A stretch of DNA of 64,000 nt from Psoroptes ovis. Lineage: Eukaryota; Arthropoda; Arachnida; Sarcoptiformes; Psoroptidae. The notes under the pieces were generated by a model. It ran no database searches, was not told where the DNA came from, and was given only the letters and a program-made list of their open reading frames with translations. This document shows, in pieces, positions 34,636 to 46,261 of this stretch (position 1 is the stretch's first letter; each line of letters begins with the position of its first letter). Location: NCBI GenBank assembly GCA_002943765.1, contig PQWQ01000023.1, positions 64,501 through 128,500 on the forward strand. Direction: 5' to 3'. The translations under genes were made by a program, and so were the position numbers.

Positions 34636-36501
34636 ATGAAAATTTCAATTGAAATTATTAAATTTTATTTATTTCTTTAAGAAAAAGTGGTAAGAGCATT
34701 TGATTCATTCTTCTCTCTTGTACATATATTCAAATTATGATGGCTCTCTATTACCTTGTTTAATCATGTTTCGCAACCGAAATCAAATTAAATCAATGAT
34801 TGCTAATCCTTTGATGACGATTTTTATTAATTATTTTAATTATTAAATGAATGCAAATCAATAAAACACGATGATGAGAAAAAAATAAATGAATGGATTC
34901 ACATTCATTGAAGGTTATGATTTCGATTGATTGTCACTGTTCATCAAGCGGCGATGAGCATTACCACGAATCCTTACTAATCCCCATACAATTCAATTAT
35001 CCATTGATTGTCGGAAATATATTTTTGTCGTCACGTTGAAGATTTAAGGATGATTTAATCAGCCTCAAAATACGATTAATAATATTAAATTAAGGTTTTT
35101 ATGTTCTTATCTCATTTTGTTGATCGATTAACAACAATTGTTTGGCCTATTTAGACAATTGTTCAATTTTTTGGCCGCCGAATTCTATCAATCATGGTGT
35201 GATATAGATTTTTGTGTTCATTTATTTATCATGCATACATATCTGAGAAGAGCCAGATGCGTGTGTTGTGTGTGATCATATTGAATTCATCATCATCACC
35301 AATCATTGTGTTCGCAGAGATGAGCACGCTTCCTGATTGTGTCCATACTAAACACATATGATGAACATATATTTATTGTTGTTGATTGTGTGTTTGTTTG
35401 TGATGATCACGCATCAAAAGATATCATCTTTTGATAAATTATTAGTATCCTTTAAGATCCTTCATTCAACTAAACTTTGCATTCAACAAAAATGATTAGC
35501 ATATGTTTTTTGTGCTCAATGAACATCCGAAAAATGTTTCCTGAATATGATCAACGTTACAAAACACATGCATATTGGACACGACTTTTTCCACGAAAAT
35601 AGCTGCCAGCCATCCCTCAATAGATACGATGTGAATATATGTATGTGTGTGTGTGCTTCGCCTCAATTTATGTCCAAATTAAGTCCAGAAAAAATGATTT
35701 GCATCATTCCCAATTTTTATTTATTTAGGTGCATATGATGACCATTAGAATCGTATATTATTGGCTCATGTTTTTCAAGTTATTTTTATTCAAGTAAACA
35801 CATACACATTAATAGACTAACCATTGTAGTACAGGTGAAAGAAGAAATTGTATGGCAAAGTCAATTCAAATCAATCATTGAAAGTGAATTTTCCCATTTT
35901 TTTTCGTTAGGTGATGATCGGTGCCAATTTGTCTGATCAAATGATTTGTTTGAATGATCGATCGACAATTGATCATCAATAAATGAATTGCCAATCAAAA
36001 GCATTGTTGACATATTTTTTCGAATGTTTTATGTCAAATTCAATTGATTCGAATTATTCAATTTGAATTCGATTGGTTTCGACAAACCAGGAACCATATC
36101 ATTCTTTTGAATAATGCTGGTACTACACCTTGCATTTTAATTGTACCATCATCAAAAGGCAGGTGTGCACAATTCCAAATTATTCGATTCGATTTGATTT
36201 GATAGAGGATGGAAGAACAAGACTTTGCATTTTGAGATGATAGTGAGAGTGGTGATATGACACACACAGAGCCATACTTGATTTCGAATAAAATTTATTG
36301 AACCTGTTTCTCTTGTTGTGTTTTGTTTTGCCCTAAGTTCGAATCAAATTGACTCGGTCAAATAAATAGACAGTGAAGCATCCGAACTCGGTCCCATTCG
36401 AAATTTGTCTGCCATTCACTGAACTCCATTTAAAACTCGAATCGATCTCATTTTGTTACCAATTTCATTTATTTTATTTGGAATTTCTCGGACCCTAAGA
36501 A
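34636..36501. other. Intergenic region between the two chitin-binding genes
   Basis: 1.9 kb of AT-rich sequence with short GT runs (35640-35655). It holds the 3' UTR of the upstream gene and the promoter of the downstream gene. No further exon, RNA gene or repeat is recognised. Confidence 0.55.
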
Positions 36502-38125
36502 ATGGTCAAATTGTCCATATTTTGTGCACTATTGTGCTTGGCCACTTTATCCACTGCCAGCGAACAACAAAAGGTAGGGAGTTTGTTTAAGAAACTTGTC
36601 TAATTACCAGAGTGTCTCAGTCCAAATTTCAGAATATCATACAACTTCTTAACGATGAACAACAAGGTGATCAACCATTGAAAGCTGAAGCACAAACATA
36701 TTCTGCTTCGATTTCCGATCCAAGTGGTGGACATCAGGCATATGCATCATCCGGATATTCACGGACAGCCGATACACGATCATCGCAAAGATTTTCATCT
36801 TCATCATCCTCAAATGCTGAAGCTGATGAAGAAGCTAAAAAACTAGCCGAAGAAGAAGATGATGATGATCGTAAACCAGATCGATTGGCCCTGTTATTGG
36901 CCGAATCAAAGTTCACATGTGAAGGTGCCAAGAATGGTTATTATGCCGATGAAACGTAAGTCTTTATGAATTAAGCCTTCATTTTTTATCATTTCTTTTC
37001 GATTTCAAAGGGTTGGATGCCAAATCTTTCATTATTGTGTTGAAGGCGTTAAACACAGTTGGCAATGTCCGGAAAACACCGTTTTCCATCAAATTCATTT
37101 GAATTGTGTGCCCAACACTCAAGACATTTGTCAACAATCATCTAAATATCATATTGTCAATGAATATCTTCATAAGGCATGTTTTTTGAATGATTTTAAT
37201 CTAACAAATCAACTAAGTTAACCACAATTTATTTGAATAGGAATTGGAAGAACGAGGTCCAAACAATACTGTTTTATATCATCAACGATTCTATCCAGAT
37301 GGTTTCGATTATTCAGGTGGTGATCCGGTTGCACAAATCTTTCAAGCACAAGCACAAGCAGCACTACAAAAAGCTCAACAAGCACAAAGAAGACCACAGC
37401 CAGCAGCCGACGATGATGATGAGGAACCAGAGGCACCAGTCCGAGGACGGCCACGAACTCGACCTCAATCGCAACAAGATCGAGCTCCATCCCCAAAACC
37501 TCAATCATCGTATCGTCAACAACAAAATAGACCATCTTTGTTGAGTAATTATGCACCAGCACAACCATCCAAGCCTACATCTCGGCCATTATTCACATCA
37601 TCACCAGAAACATTTTCTCCACCAGCATACACTGAACGACCACAAGATGATTATGGAAACACTGATTTCACAGATCATAGATCTTCGTCCGGATTCGAAG
37701 GTTCCACTTCATTATCATCACCAAATTCATTTTCAGCTTCCTCATTTCGATCACCCAGTTCATCATCATCACAGAGTTTCCAAGCATCAGGCTCACCATC
37801 ATCATCTAGTTTCAGCACATCAACCGGTTCAGTGAATTCATATCAATCAACAGGGTCATCATCATCTTCATCATCATTTTCACCGTCCACATCGAATCAA
37901 GGCTCATTTAGATCGACATCACGTGGCAGTGGTTCTTCCAGTGGTAATTATCCAACGCGTTCATTAGGAATTCCAATCGCAAGTTTTAGAGTTGCGCCAT
38001 CATCAAGCGTAACCGATGATACTTCAGTGCCAAGCGCACAAGCAAGTTCAATTAATCAAGTTCAAATACTTCCATCAATCTTCACTGAAATCGATGATGA
38101 TGGTGGCAGCAATTTTTTCTACTGA
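36502..38125 (+). CDS. Secreted single-CBM14 chitin-binding protein (CPAP1-like), GC-AG intron
   Basis: Four exons: 36502-36573, 36633-36955, 37011-37176 and 37241-38125, giving 481 residues. The signal peptide is MVKLSIFCALLCLATLSTAS. One CBM14 module lies at about residues 117-175, with KFTCEGAKNGYYADE, GCQIFHYCVEG, HSWQCPENTVFH and NCVPNTQDIC, the canonical six cysteines. The tail is Gln/Ala-rich, then Pro-rich, then a long Ser-rich stretch, ending in a conserved-looking FRVAPSSSVTDD and ILPSIFTEIDDDGGSNFFY. Intron 3 can be removed in frame only with a GC donor (AAG/GCATGT); reading through or using the next GT gives a stop. The product is inferred to be a cuticle-associated chitin-binding protein, like its upstream neighbour. 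Confidence 0.88.
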
Positions 38126-38495
38126 ACAAATACAATTGATTGATTTGTAAATAAAATTGAATCATCCAAAAAGAGTTTCAAATTTTTGTCTCATTTAATT
38201 AACCATTTTGATCACATTTAAAATAAAATCAATTATCGTTTTATTCCATTTAAATTTTATTTATTTTCAACTTCAATTTCGACGTTGGATTTAAATGGAC
38301 ATCACTTCTAAATTGCCGTGTCAACACAGCAAAAATGAAGTGCAAAAATAGTGTCTGCTTGGCAAATATGGTATGAAAAGTGTTTGTTTATGAAATTTGA
38401 TAATATTTGTTTAGATGATCAATCGAAATATGTCGATTCGGTTATGATATTGATTGCACCGATTCAAATATAACATATGGCTACCACAACAAATA
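38126..38495. other. Short interval before VPS54
   Basis: Holds the 3' UTR of the chitin-binding gene and the presumed VPS54 promoter. No other feature is seen. Confidence 0.5.
38150..38155 (+). terminator. Polyadenylation signal of the second chitin-binding gene
   Basis: AATAAA 25 bases after the stop codon at 38125. Confidence 0.5.
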
Positions 38496-41400
38496 ATGGC
38501 TAAGAATGTAACAACAAATAAAAAAATGACCAAGCATTGGAAACGATGTGAATTTTGTACGAATGATAATGAAACATTCGAATCACCATATCAATTCGGT
38601 AATCATCTTCGTACTTATCATAGTAAAATTGAAGGCGGTTCACATGTTTGTTCATATGGTCCGAATTCAATGTGCCCGCTGTTACCTTATGAAGGTGTAA
38701 GTGGACGCGATTATGAAACACATATTGCAAAATGTCATATATTTCCGACAAATCGATCAGTGGATCAATCAAGACAATCATTTGATCAGCGACAATATCA
38801 CAGTGATAATGTTGATGATAGTTCCATTAATAATAATAATAATCAAAATTGTGAATTTCCATCACCATCAAATATGAATAATTTCAATATTGACACAAAT
38901 CTCCAAAATGATCGTCCAAACATAATTGATAATGTTAATTGGAATGTATTTTCTGCATCACAAGATTTAACATCAGTGTTAAATGATCCAAACAAACCGC
39001 GAAGTTATTATGATAATTTATTCACCAAAGATTGGGGAAATAATTTTGTGGATAATGGACAAATAGCACCATATTTGATCGGAAGAAAACCTTCTCGTTT
39101 ATTATTTGATGGTTACATGAAGAAAATTCGTAAACGAAATCAACAAATGATCAATAATCAAATATCATTGAATCATTCAATTATTGAGCCATCAACAAAT
39201 CCATTCGATGATCCATCTGATTTGAATAATCACCATTCTACTCGTTCGGTACCGGAATTATTTTTCGATCCAGATTTCGATCTGGATGAATCTAGAACGT
39301 TCATAAGATTATTATTATTATTCGACGATGATCATATCCACCACCAGCAGCAGCAGCAATCTTCAAATCACATTGATTCTACAAGTTTAGAATCATTGTT
39401 CAAGCTAAAATCAATGAATGAAATACAAAAATGTTTAAGCGAATATTTGGACATTGTTGAACAAGATCTATCCAAACAAATCGGTCAAAGATCTAAAGAT
39501 TTTTTCCAAGTAATGTCATCAATGGATGTGATCATGGAAAGATTAAAAGATTCAATAAGACAGGTGACAATGGTAAGACAAGTTTGTCATCAATTAAATG
39601 ATACACTAGTCAAACCAATACAATTGATTATTGAACGTAATCGATTACGAACAAAATATAGTGATTTATATAGGAAAATCAATTGGATTGCAACTGTTCA
39701 TCAAACACAGCCAACTATTCAGTTGTTATTGTCCAAAAGTGATTATGCTGGTGCTTTAGATTTGATTTCGACATCGGAAGAAGTTGTTGAACAAGAATTG
39801 AATGGTGTTATAAGTCTTCGGTGAGTCTTTTCAATTTTATGTGATCAATTTATTTTGATTTCATATTTTCTAGCTATTTACGATTACAATTGATGGAAAT
39901 CGAAAAAGTAATTGAACAAATGTTGAATGAAGAATTTGGTAAATATTTGACAGCCGAATGGAATAGACCAGTGAATAATAATGATGAAATTGATAATAAT
40001 GATAATGCAAATATCCGAAATGATCATGATCAAAGTGAGCTGCAAAAAGAACGGTTATTATCAATCATATATGGAATGTTAAAATTACAAAGATTCAATT
40101 TTATCGATACATTTCGTGAGGAAGCATTTACAGCAATCAAAACCAGTGTTAAACAATCTGTGATTGAAATATTATCATGTGAAGATAATATTGAAGTTGC
40201 CGGTATTGATTCGAATTTATTTGAACAATTACAATGTCTTTCGTTTGATAAATGGATCAATTGTTTGATGGTCATATTTGATTCTTTGGTTATATTATTA
40301 CGTCGTGTTCGCCATGTTTATGATGTTATAAATGATGGATTCACCACTATGTCTAATCATAGTAACAGCAATAATCAATCGCTTGATACTTTGAATGCAA
40401 ATGATGATGATCGTAGTCATCATGCTTTGAATGTCATTCAACAAGTTGATTATTATGAAATGATTTCTCGACTCAAAGAAATATTGCATTCAATTTGTGA
40501 TTTTGCACATAGCCGTACATCAAATATAATTGAATTACGAGCAAATGATGGATCATTGGATCGTTTTGATTCTGAACAATTCATACAATTAACTAATTCA
40601 ATTGAAAAATTCATCACCGAATGTGAACAGGTGTGTGGACGTAAAAGTCCAAATCTTAAGCTGGTCATTCAAATACAATCAAATAAATTTGTATCGAAAT
40701 TTCATGATGAACGTAAGCGGAAACTTCGTCAATTATTGGATTTGGAACAATGGAAAGCTGTGAACAATATCAGCGCACAAATACAACAACTTTATCATCG
40801 TATGATCATTGAAATTGTTGAACATGAAGATCTTATACAAATTTATGATGATTTCAAGAATTCGAAATTTGATAAATCTGATAACCAACAGCAACAGCCA
40901 TGTGCATACATCACACTAAATGGTGAACGATTTGTCATAATAAATACTGTGATTAATTTAGTTTATATGATAATTGATTATTGTCAACTTGCACAACAAT
41001 TCGGTTCATCATTAAGTGTCGATGTTTTCATGCGTTTAATTGATCTGCTCAAATTATTCAATTCAAGAACATCACAATTGATATTGGGTGCTGAAGCATT
41101 ACAAGTAGCTGGTCTAAAAACAATATCAGCAAGGACATTGATCATATCAATGAGATCTTTGATATTCATATTGCGTTTTATTCCACGTATCCGTCATCAT
41201 TTTGAACGATTATTAGCGCAGAAAACATCAATGTTAAAACATTTAGATGAATTGAATGAGCTATTTGTGAATCACATTGTCAAAATACCGGACAAAATCA
41301 TAGGCCTTGTTCGTGAAGTAATACAAGCACATATCACCAATAAATGGGTAGCTAAAGCTCCTATACCATCACAATCATTCCAAACTATATCACAACATTT

Positions 41401-41717
41401 ATCTCGTTTACATGATAACATTCAAGACATATTACCCAGAGAAGATTTACGGAAGTTATTTCAAGATATACATTCAATCGTCATACAAATATTTCGTGAA
41501 CAATTAATTCGGTTGAAAATCAACAAAGATGGTGGACCGCAACATGGGTAACTATTGATTCATTGAAAAATGATTAATCAAAATGGTTAATTGATTGTTT
41601 ATCCACCCCCATCCAAATAGGCTAGTCACACAAGAATTGGCATTTTATTCACAAAAAATGAGCAATTTATCCATTGGCAATGAATTGAATTTAAATTATG
41701 ATCAATTGTGGTCATAG
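38496..41717 (+). CDS. VPS54: VPS54, GARP tethering-complex subunit
   Basis: Three exons: 38496-39820, 39874-41547 and 41621-41717, encoding 1031 residues (human about 977). The N-terminus carries Cys/His pairs (CEFCTNDNE, HLRTYHSKIEGGSHVCSYG, CPLLPYEGVSGRDYETHIAKCH), a zinc-finger-like segment seen in VPS54 relatives. Next come DLTSVLNDP, LFTKDWG, ELFFDPDFDLDESRTF, then the coiled-coil region with LSEYLDIVEQDLSKQI, RSKDFFQVMSSMDV and the strongly conserved IATVHQTQPTIQLLLSKSDY and GALDLISTSEEV. The C-terminal VPS54 domain includes YITLNGERFVIINT, LGAEALQVAGLKTISARTL and GGPQHGLVTQELAFYSQKM. It acts in retrograde tethering of endosome-derived vesicles at the trans-Golgi network with VPS51, VPS52 and VPS53. 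The start is the first ATG in frame. Confidence 0.95.
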
Positions 41718-41728
41718 CCTTTATGACT

Positions 41729-41734
41729 AATAAA
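41729..41734 (+). terminator. Polyadenylation signal of VPS54
   Basis: AATAAA 12 bases after the stop codon at 41717, in the 284-bp convergent gap to the UBAP1-like gene. Confidence 0.55.
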
Positions 41735-42001
41735 ATCAAATTAAGATATTAAATTTTTAAAAAATATATTCATTTTTATTTATCAAAAACCACAGATGTA
41801 TTTTTACTCAAATGACATTTGAAATGGATAAAACAATATCAAAAATTTTCTAAATTATTATTATCATCATAATCATTTGAATAGATATATATTAAATGCA
41901 ATCTATTGAAGCCAAGTTCGTTTGCAATCGAATCATATTTAAAAATGATGATTTATTGGAGCTGATTGATTATGAGCTCAAGGCAAATATTAATTGAATG
42001 A

Positions 42002-43426
42002 TTAATGTTTATGTATCGTATAGAAATTACTATCATTGAAATAGTGATTATTGTACAATTGTTGTCCTTGTTGTTGATCACAATTATCAATCATTGCATT
42101 CGAATCAATATTATTTGAAGCCGATAATTTTGTTAAATCAGACACACTTTTCGAACGTGGACATGATAATGAATTGATTGACGACGATGATGAAGCCATC
42201 GTTGATTGCGTCAAATTATTATTATTATTTGGATTACTCACAAATGAATAAGCTAGATTAGCTGTTGGTATTGTGGATATTTGAGACTGATAATAATCAT
42301 TTACATGATAATAATTATGATTATTATTATTAACCAACATATGTGTTGGACTATGTTGAAAAGGATTCTGTTGCTGCTGCTGCTGATGATGATAATGATG
42401 GTGACTATTGGTGGTGGTCATCATTTGAGTATAATTTGTATGATGATAAGGCAAATAATTGTTTAATGCTGTTGTTATTGTTGCTGATGAAGGTATCACT
42501 GTTGTCATCGTTTCGTGGTTCATCAATGTTTTCGATTGTTGCAGCTGCTGTTGAATTGGTGAATTTCTTGGTGCTTGAGGAACTGCTGACGCTGAACTCT
42601 GTTGAAATGATAATGCACCAAAAACTTGATTCAATTCTTTCAATTCATCAATCGATTGTAATTCAACATTATCGAATGGACTAGAATTATCATTTTCAAA
42701 TTCTTTTGGATTCACTAATAATCTATGCTGCTGTTGATGGTGGTGTATTTGCATGTTATCATTTTCCATTTTGTTTGCGCTAATCGATTCGTTTTTCAAG
42801 CTGTTTGCACTGTCATATGAAACAATTTGATCATTATTCATATTATTGCTGGATGGTTGAATCGGTTTCAAAATTTCAGTCGATACAAAATTATAAAGCA
42901 TTTGTTGACCACCGTGTCTTTGATTATCTATTGATGGACACTGCTGCTGTGGCTGTGACTGAGGCTGTTGGGATTCTTCAAAAACTTTTGATTGCCAATT
43001 ATCATTATCTTGAGATGTAGACACAGGCATTTGTTTTTGTTGTTGATAAGCCATAGCTGAATCAGCTAATTCTTTTTTACGATTTTCTAATTGTTGCATT
43101 TGTTCTGCTTTACGTTTTTCATTTAGCTCAAACATTTCAATGGCTATCAATTCTGGATCGAATTTATACTAATATGAATATTGAAAGAGTAAGAATTTTA
43201 GTTTGACAAATAAGAAAAAATAATAATAATCATAATATACATCTGTCACTTGATATTGCTCGATATCGATCGATTCATCATCATCATCATCTTCGTCATC
43301 ATCTTCATTGGAATCACAGTCATTAAAAATGGATATATTCGATAATAATTGCAAATATCTATCTTGAAATTTCATTGGAACATCATCGATATTATTGTTT
43401 GCTGTCATTTTAATGGAATTAATCAT
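42002..43426 (-). CDS. UBAP1-like ESCRT-I protein lacking the C-terminal UBA region
   Basis: Two exons: 43241-43426 and 42002-43168, joined in phase 0, 450 residues. Three segments match UBAP1 in order. The first is an N-terminal UMA-type NIDDVPMKFQDRYL (compare YLDDVPFK in UBAP1). The second is YKFDPELIAIEMFELNEKRK, a charged helix. The third is FENDNSSPFDNVELQSIDEL, close to the DPFDNLELKTIDE motif of UBAP1. UBAP1 uses the UMA domain to join TSG101-VPS28-VPS37 and its C-terminal SOUBA domain to bind ubiquitin. Here the protein ends after Asn/Gln/His-rich low-complexity sequence at FYTIHKH with no UBA-like helices, and only 284 bp separate the stop from VPS54. The assignment rests on short motifs and is moderately sure. 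Two starts are possible, 43426 and 43408; I took the longer. Confidence 0.65.
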
Positions 43427-43754
43427 TGAATCAATTCACAATTCAGAAATAGTCATTTTACTTACATTCGAGGAAATAATTCATTATTTTTGAGATTTCA
43501 AATTAATTTCTACTATTTTTATGATTTTCATCTGTTAATTTGATACTTTGACCGATTAGATTGAATTTACTGATCAAAAAATGAAAATGTAAACAAAAAT
43601 AAAAATTTCTATGAGAAAAATGAATGAATGGAAGTATTTATTTACCCTAATTTCACACTTTATTGTTTTCTGTTAAAAAGTAATTTTCAATGGCTCAAGT
43701 GTTTAAAATGCTGATGACGTATTCATACGCTTTTGCATTAGATTAAATTTTGTC
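43427..43754. other. Upstream flank of the UBAP1-like gene
   Basis: Promoter and 5' UTR of the minus-strand gene. At 43720-43740 an ACGTATTCATACG palindrome-like word borders the satellite. No gene is seen. Confidence 0.5.
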
Positions 43755-44605
43755 GATGTATAACCTTAGATTTTTTCAAAAAATTCAAAAATTTCCACGT
43801 ACTATAGCCTTAGATTTTTTCGAAATTTTCAAAAATTTTGACGATGGATAGCCTTAGATTTTTTCAAAAAAATGAAAAATTTTCACGTACTATAGCCTTA
43901 GATTTTTTCGATTTTTCAAAAATTTTGACGATGGATAGCCTTAGATTTTTTCAAAAAATTGAAAAATTTTCACGTACTATAGCCTTAGATTTTTTCGATT
44001 TTTGAAAAATTTTGACGATGGTTAGCCTTAGATTTTTTCGATTTTTCAAAAATTTTGACGATGGATAGCCTTAGATTTTTTCAAAAAATTGAAAAATTTT
44101 CACGTACTATAGCCTTAGATTTTTTCGATTTTTGAAAAATTTTGACGATGGTTAGCCTTAGATTTTTTCGAAATTTTCAAAAATTTTGACGATGGATAGC
44201 CTTAGATTTTTTCAAAAAATTGAAAAATTTTCACGTACTATAGCCTTAGATTTTTTCGATTTTTTCAAAAATTTTGACGATGGATAGCCTTAGATTTTTT
44301 CAAAAAATTGAAAAATTTTCACGTACTATAGCCTTAGATTTTTTCAAAAAATTGAAAAATTTTCACGTACTATAGCCTTAGATTTTTTCGATTTTTTCAA
44401 AAATTTTGACGATGGATAGCCTTAGATTTTTTCAAAAAATTGAAAAATTTTCACGTACTATAGCCTTAGATTTTTTCGAAATTTTGAAAAATTTTGACGA
44501 TGGTTAGCCTTAGATTTTTTCGATTTTTTCAAAAATTTTGACGATGGATAGCCTTAGATTTTTTCAAAAAATTCAAAAATTTCCACGTACTATAACCTTA
44601 GCTTT
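43755..44605 (-). repeat. Tandem satellite array 2, inverted copy of array 1
   Basis: About 19-20 copies of the 44-bp unit seen at 10785-11725, here reading CCTTAGATTTTTTC on the plus strand, i.e. the reverse complement. The same two monomer flavours occur (TTTTGACGATGGATAG and TTTCACGTACTATAG) and alternate in most of the array, with a few places where one flavour occurs twice running (near 44020, 44310-44370 and 44510). Unit starts at 43807 and 43851 confirm the 44-bp step. There is no coding capacity. Confidence 0.97.
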
Positions 44606-46261
44606 AGATTAAAGTAATTTTAATTTTAGAAAAAATTTTCCTTGAAATAATGATATAAAATCGACACTTGACAATGTTGATTTGCTTAAATTGAACAAAA
44701 ATAATATGATTCATAAGGAAAAATATATGTGAAATTTTGTTTTGTAAAATGAGATGATGAAAAAAAACCAATAGTTAGTTTTGTAAGAGAAAAGAAAAAA
44801 TAGTTTAATTATACAAATTCCAAAATCAATTGAATTATTTATTGTTGGATATAAATATTTGATAATCATCAATTTGACATTATTTTAGACGGATTATTGC
44901 GTTTGAATTCCAATGACCGATTTGTTACAGAGTCAAACCAACAACAATCAATTGTATTAAAATTCCTAAAATCCTGTGAAGAAATGATATTTAAAAAATA
45001 CGCATTAATAATATAATCAACAGAAAAATTTGATAAATAAAAAACAATTTGATGCAGCAATCAGAAACGAGGAATTCATAATTGTCATCACACTTCAATG
45101 TGAATCATGCATACATTAGAAAAAAGATCATCATTATAAATTTGGTGAAAAAAAATTGATAATTAAGAAATGAACACTCACCAAATATATTTTGTTGACG
45201 TTGAGGAATTGAAAAAATTGCTTCGACTTTCAATCAAAATTGATTATTTGTGAAACTATAAAAATGTCCACGCGCATTATTGTTAAGTAAAATGAATGGA
45301 TAGAAATATGTAAGAGAAGAAAAGAGAATAGTAAAATAGCAAAAATTATGAATAAATTCAATAAAACAAATGACATTTTGAATTGAATGAAAATGTATTT
45401 TATAATAATAATTATTCAAATAATCAAAATAAAAAATATAGACTTATAGTATTGAGAATATCTTTCTTTGAATTTGATGCTTACTCATCAAAAATAATTC
45501 ATTAATAAATTTGATAGCAAGTTATTTGAATAGGTGTTTCTAATTTATGATAAATTAAGCAATAACAACAATTAAATTTGTGAATCTCTCTCAATTTTTT
45601 TTGAAATAAATATCATGATTTGGAAGAACCTATGAATTGGAACAAAAAAAAATAATAATAATAAAGTCTAATGTATTCTAAAATAATTTCTCTAAATTGC
45701 AAATAGCAGATGATTATCATCATAGATCATGTATGTATATGATGAGTGTATATTGATTGTGAATTATAGAGAAAATAATGATGAATAGGAAAAACGGAAA
45801 AAAATAAATCAATACAAAATTGACATACAATTATAAATATATGTATAATTGAAGATTATTCGCTGCTCATGCTGCTAATTGCTCGAGAATATTTTGCGAT
45901 GATCATAAAAAAATTGTTGGATGGATTTTGAAGTTGAAGTCTTTTCGATTGATCATGAATTCATTCATCACTAAAAAAAAATGCGATTCAGGGTTTGTGG
46001 AAGTTGTTGTTGATGAATATTTGAAGATTATTTTAAATCATTAATATAAACAAAAAAATAGTAGAAGAAAAGAATAGAAACTTTTCTTTGAATATTTTTG
46101 ATTCGAATGTTTTTTTGAGAATTAAATGATAAAATATATTGAAAAAGAATTATGTATGACATTTATAATAATAAATGGTGATAAAAAAATTCAATAAATT
46201 TTTCAATAAAAAAACCGAGAATATAATCAATATTAATTAATCAATTTCACGATTGTTGTTA
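44606..46261. other. AT-rich interval between satellite 2 and eIF4G
   Basis: About 1.65 kb of extremely AT-rich sequence with short AAT and A-runs. The eIF4G 3' UTR lies at its right end. No gene or repeat family is recognised. Confidence 0.55.
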
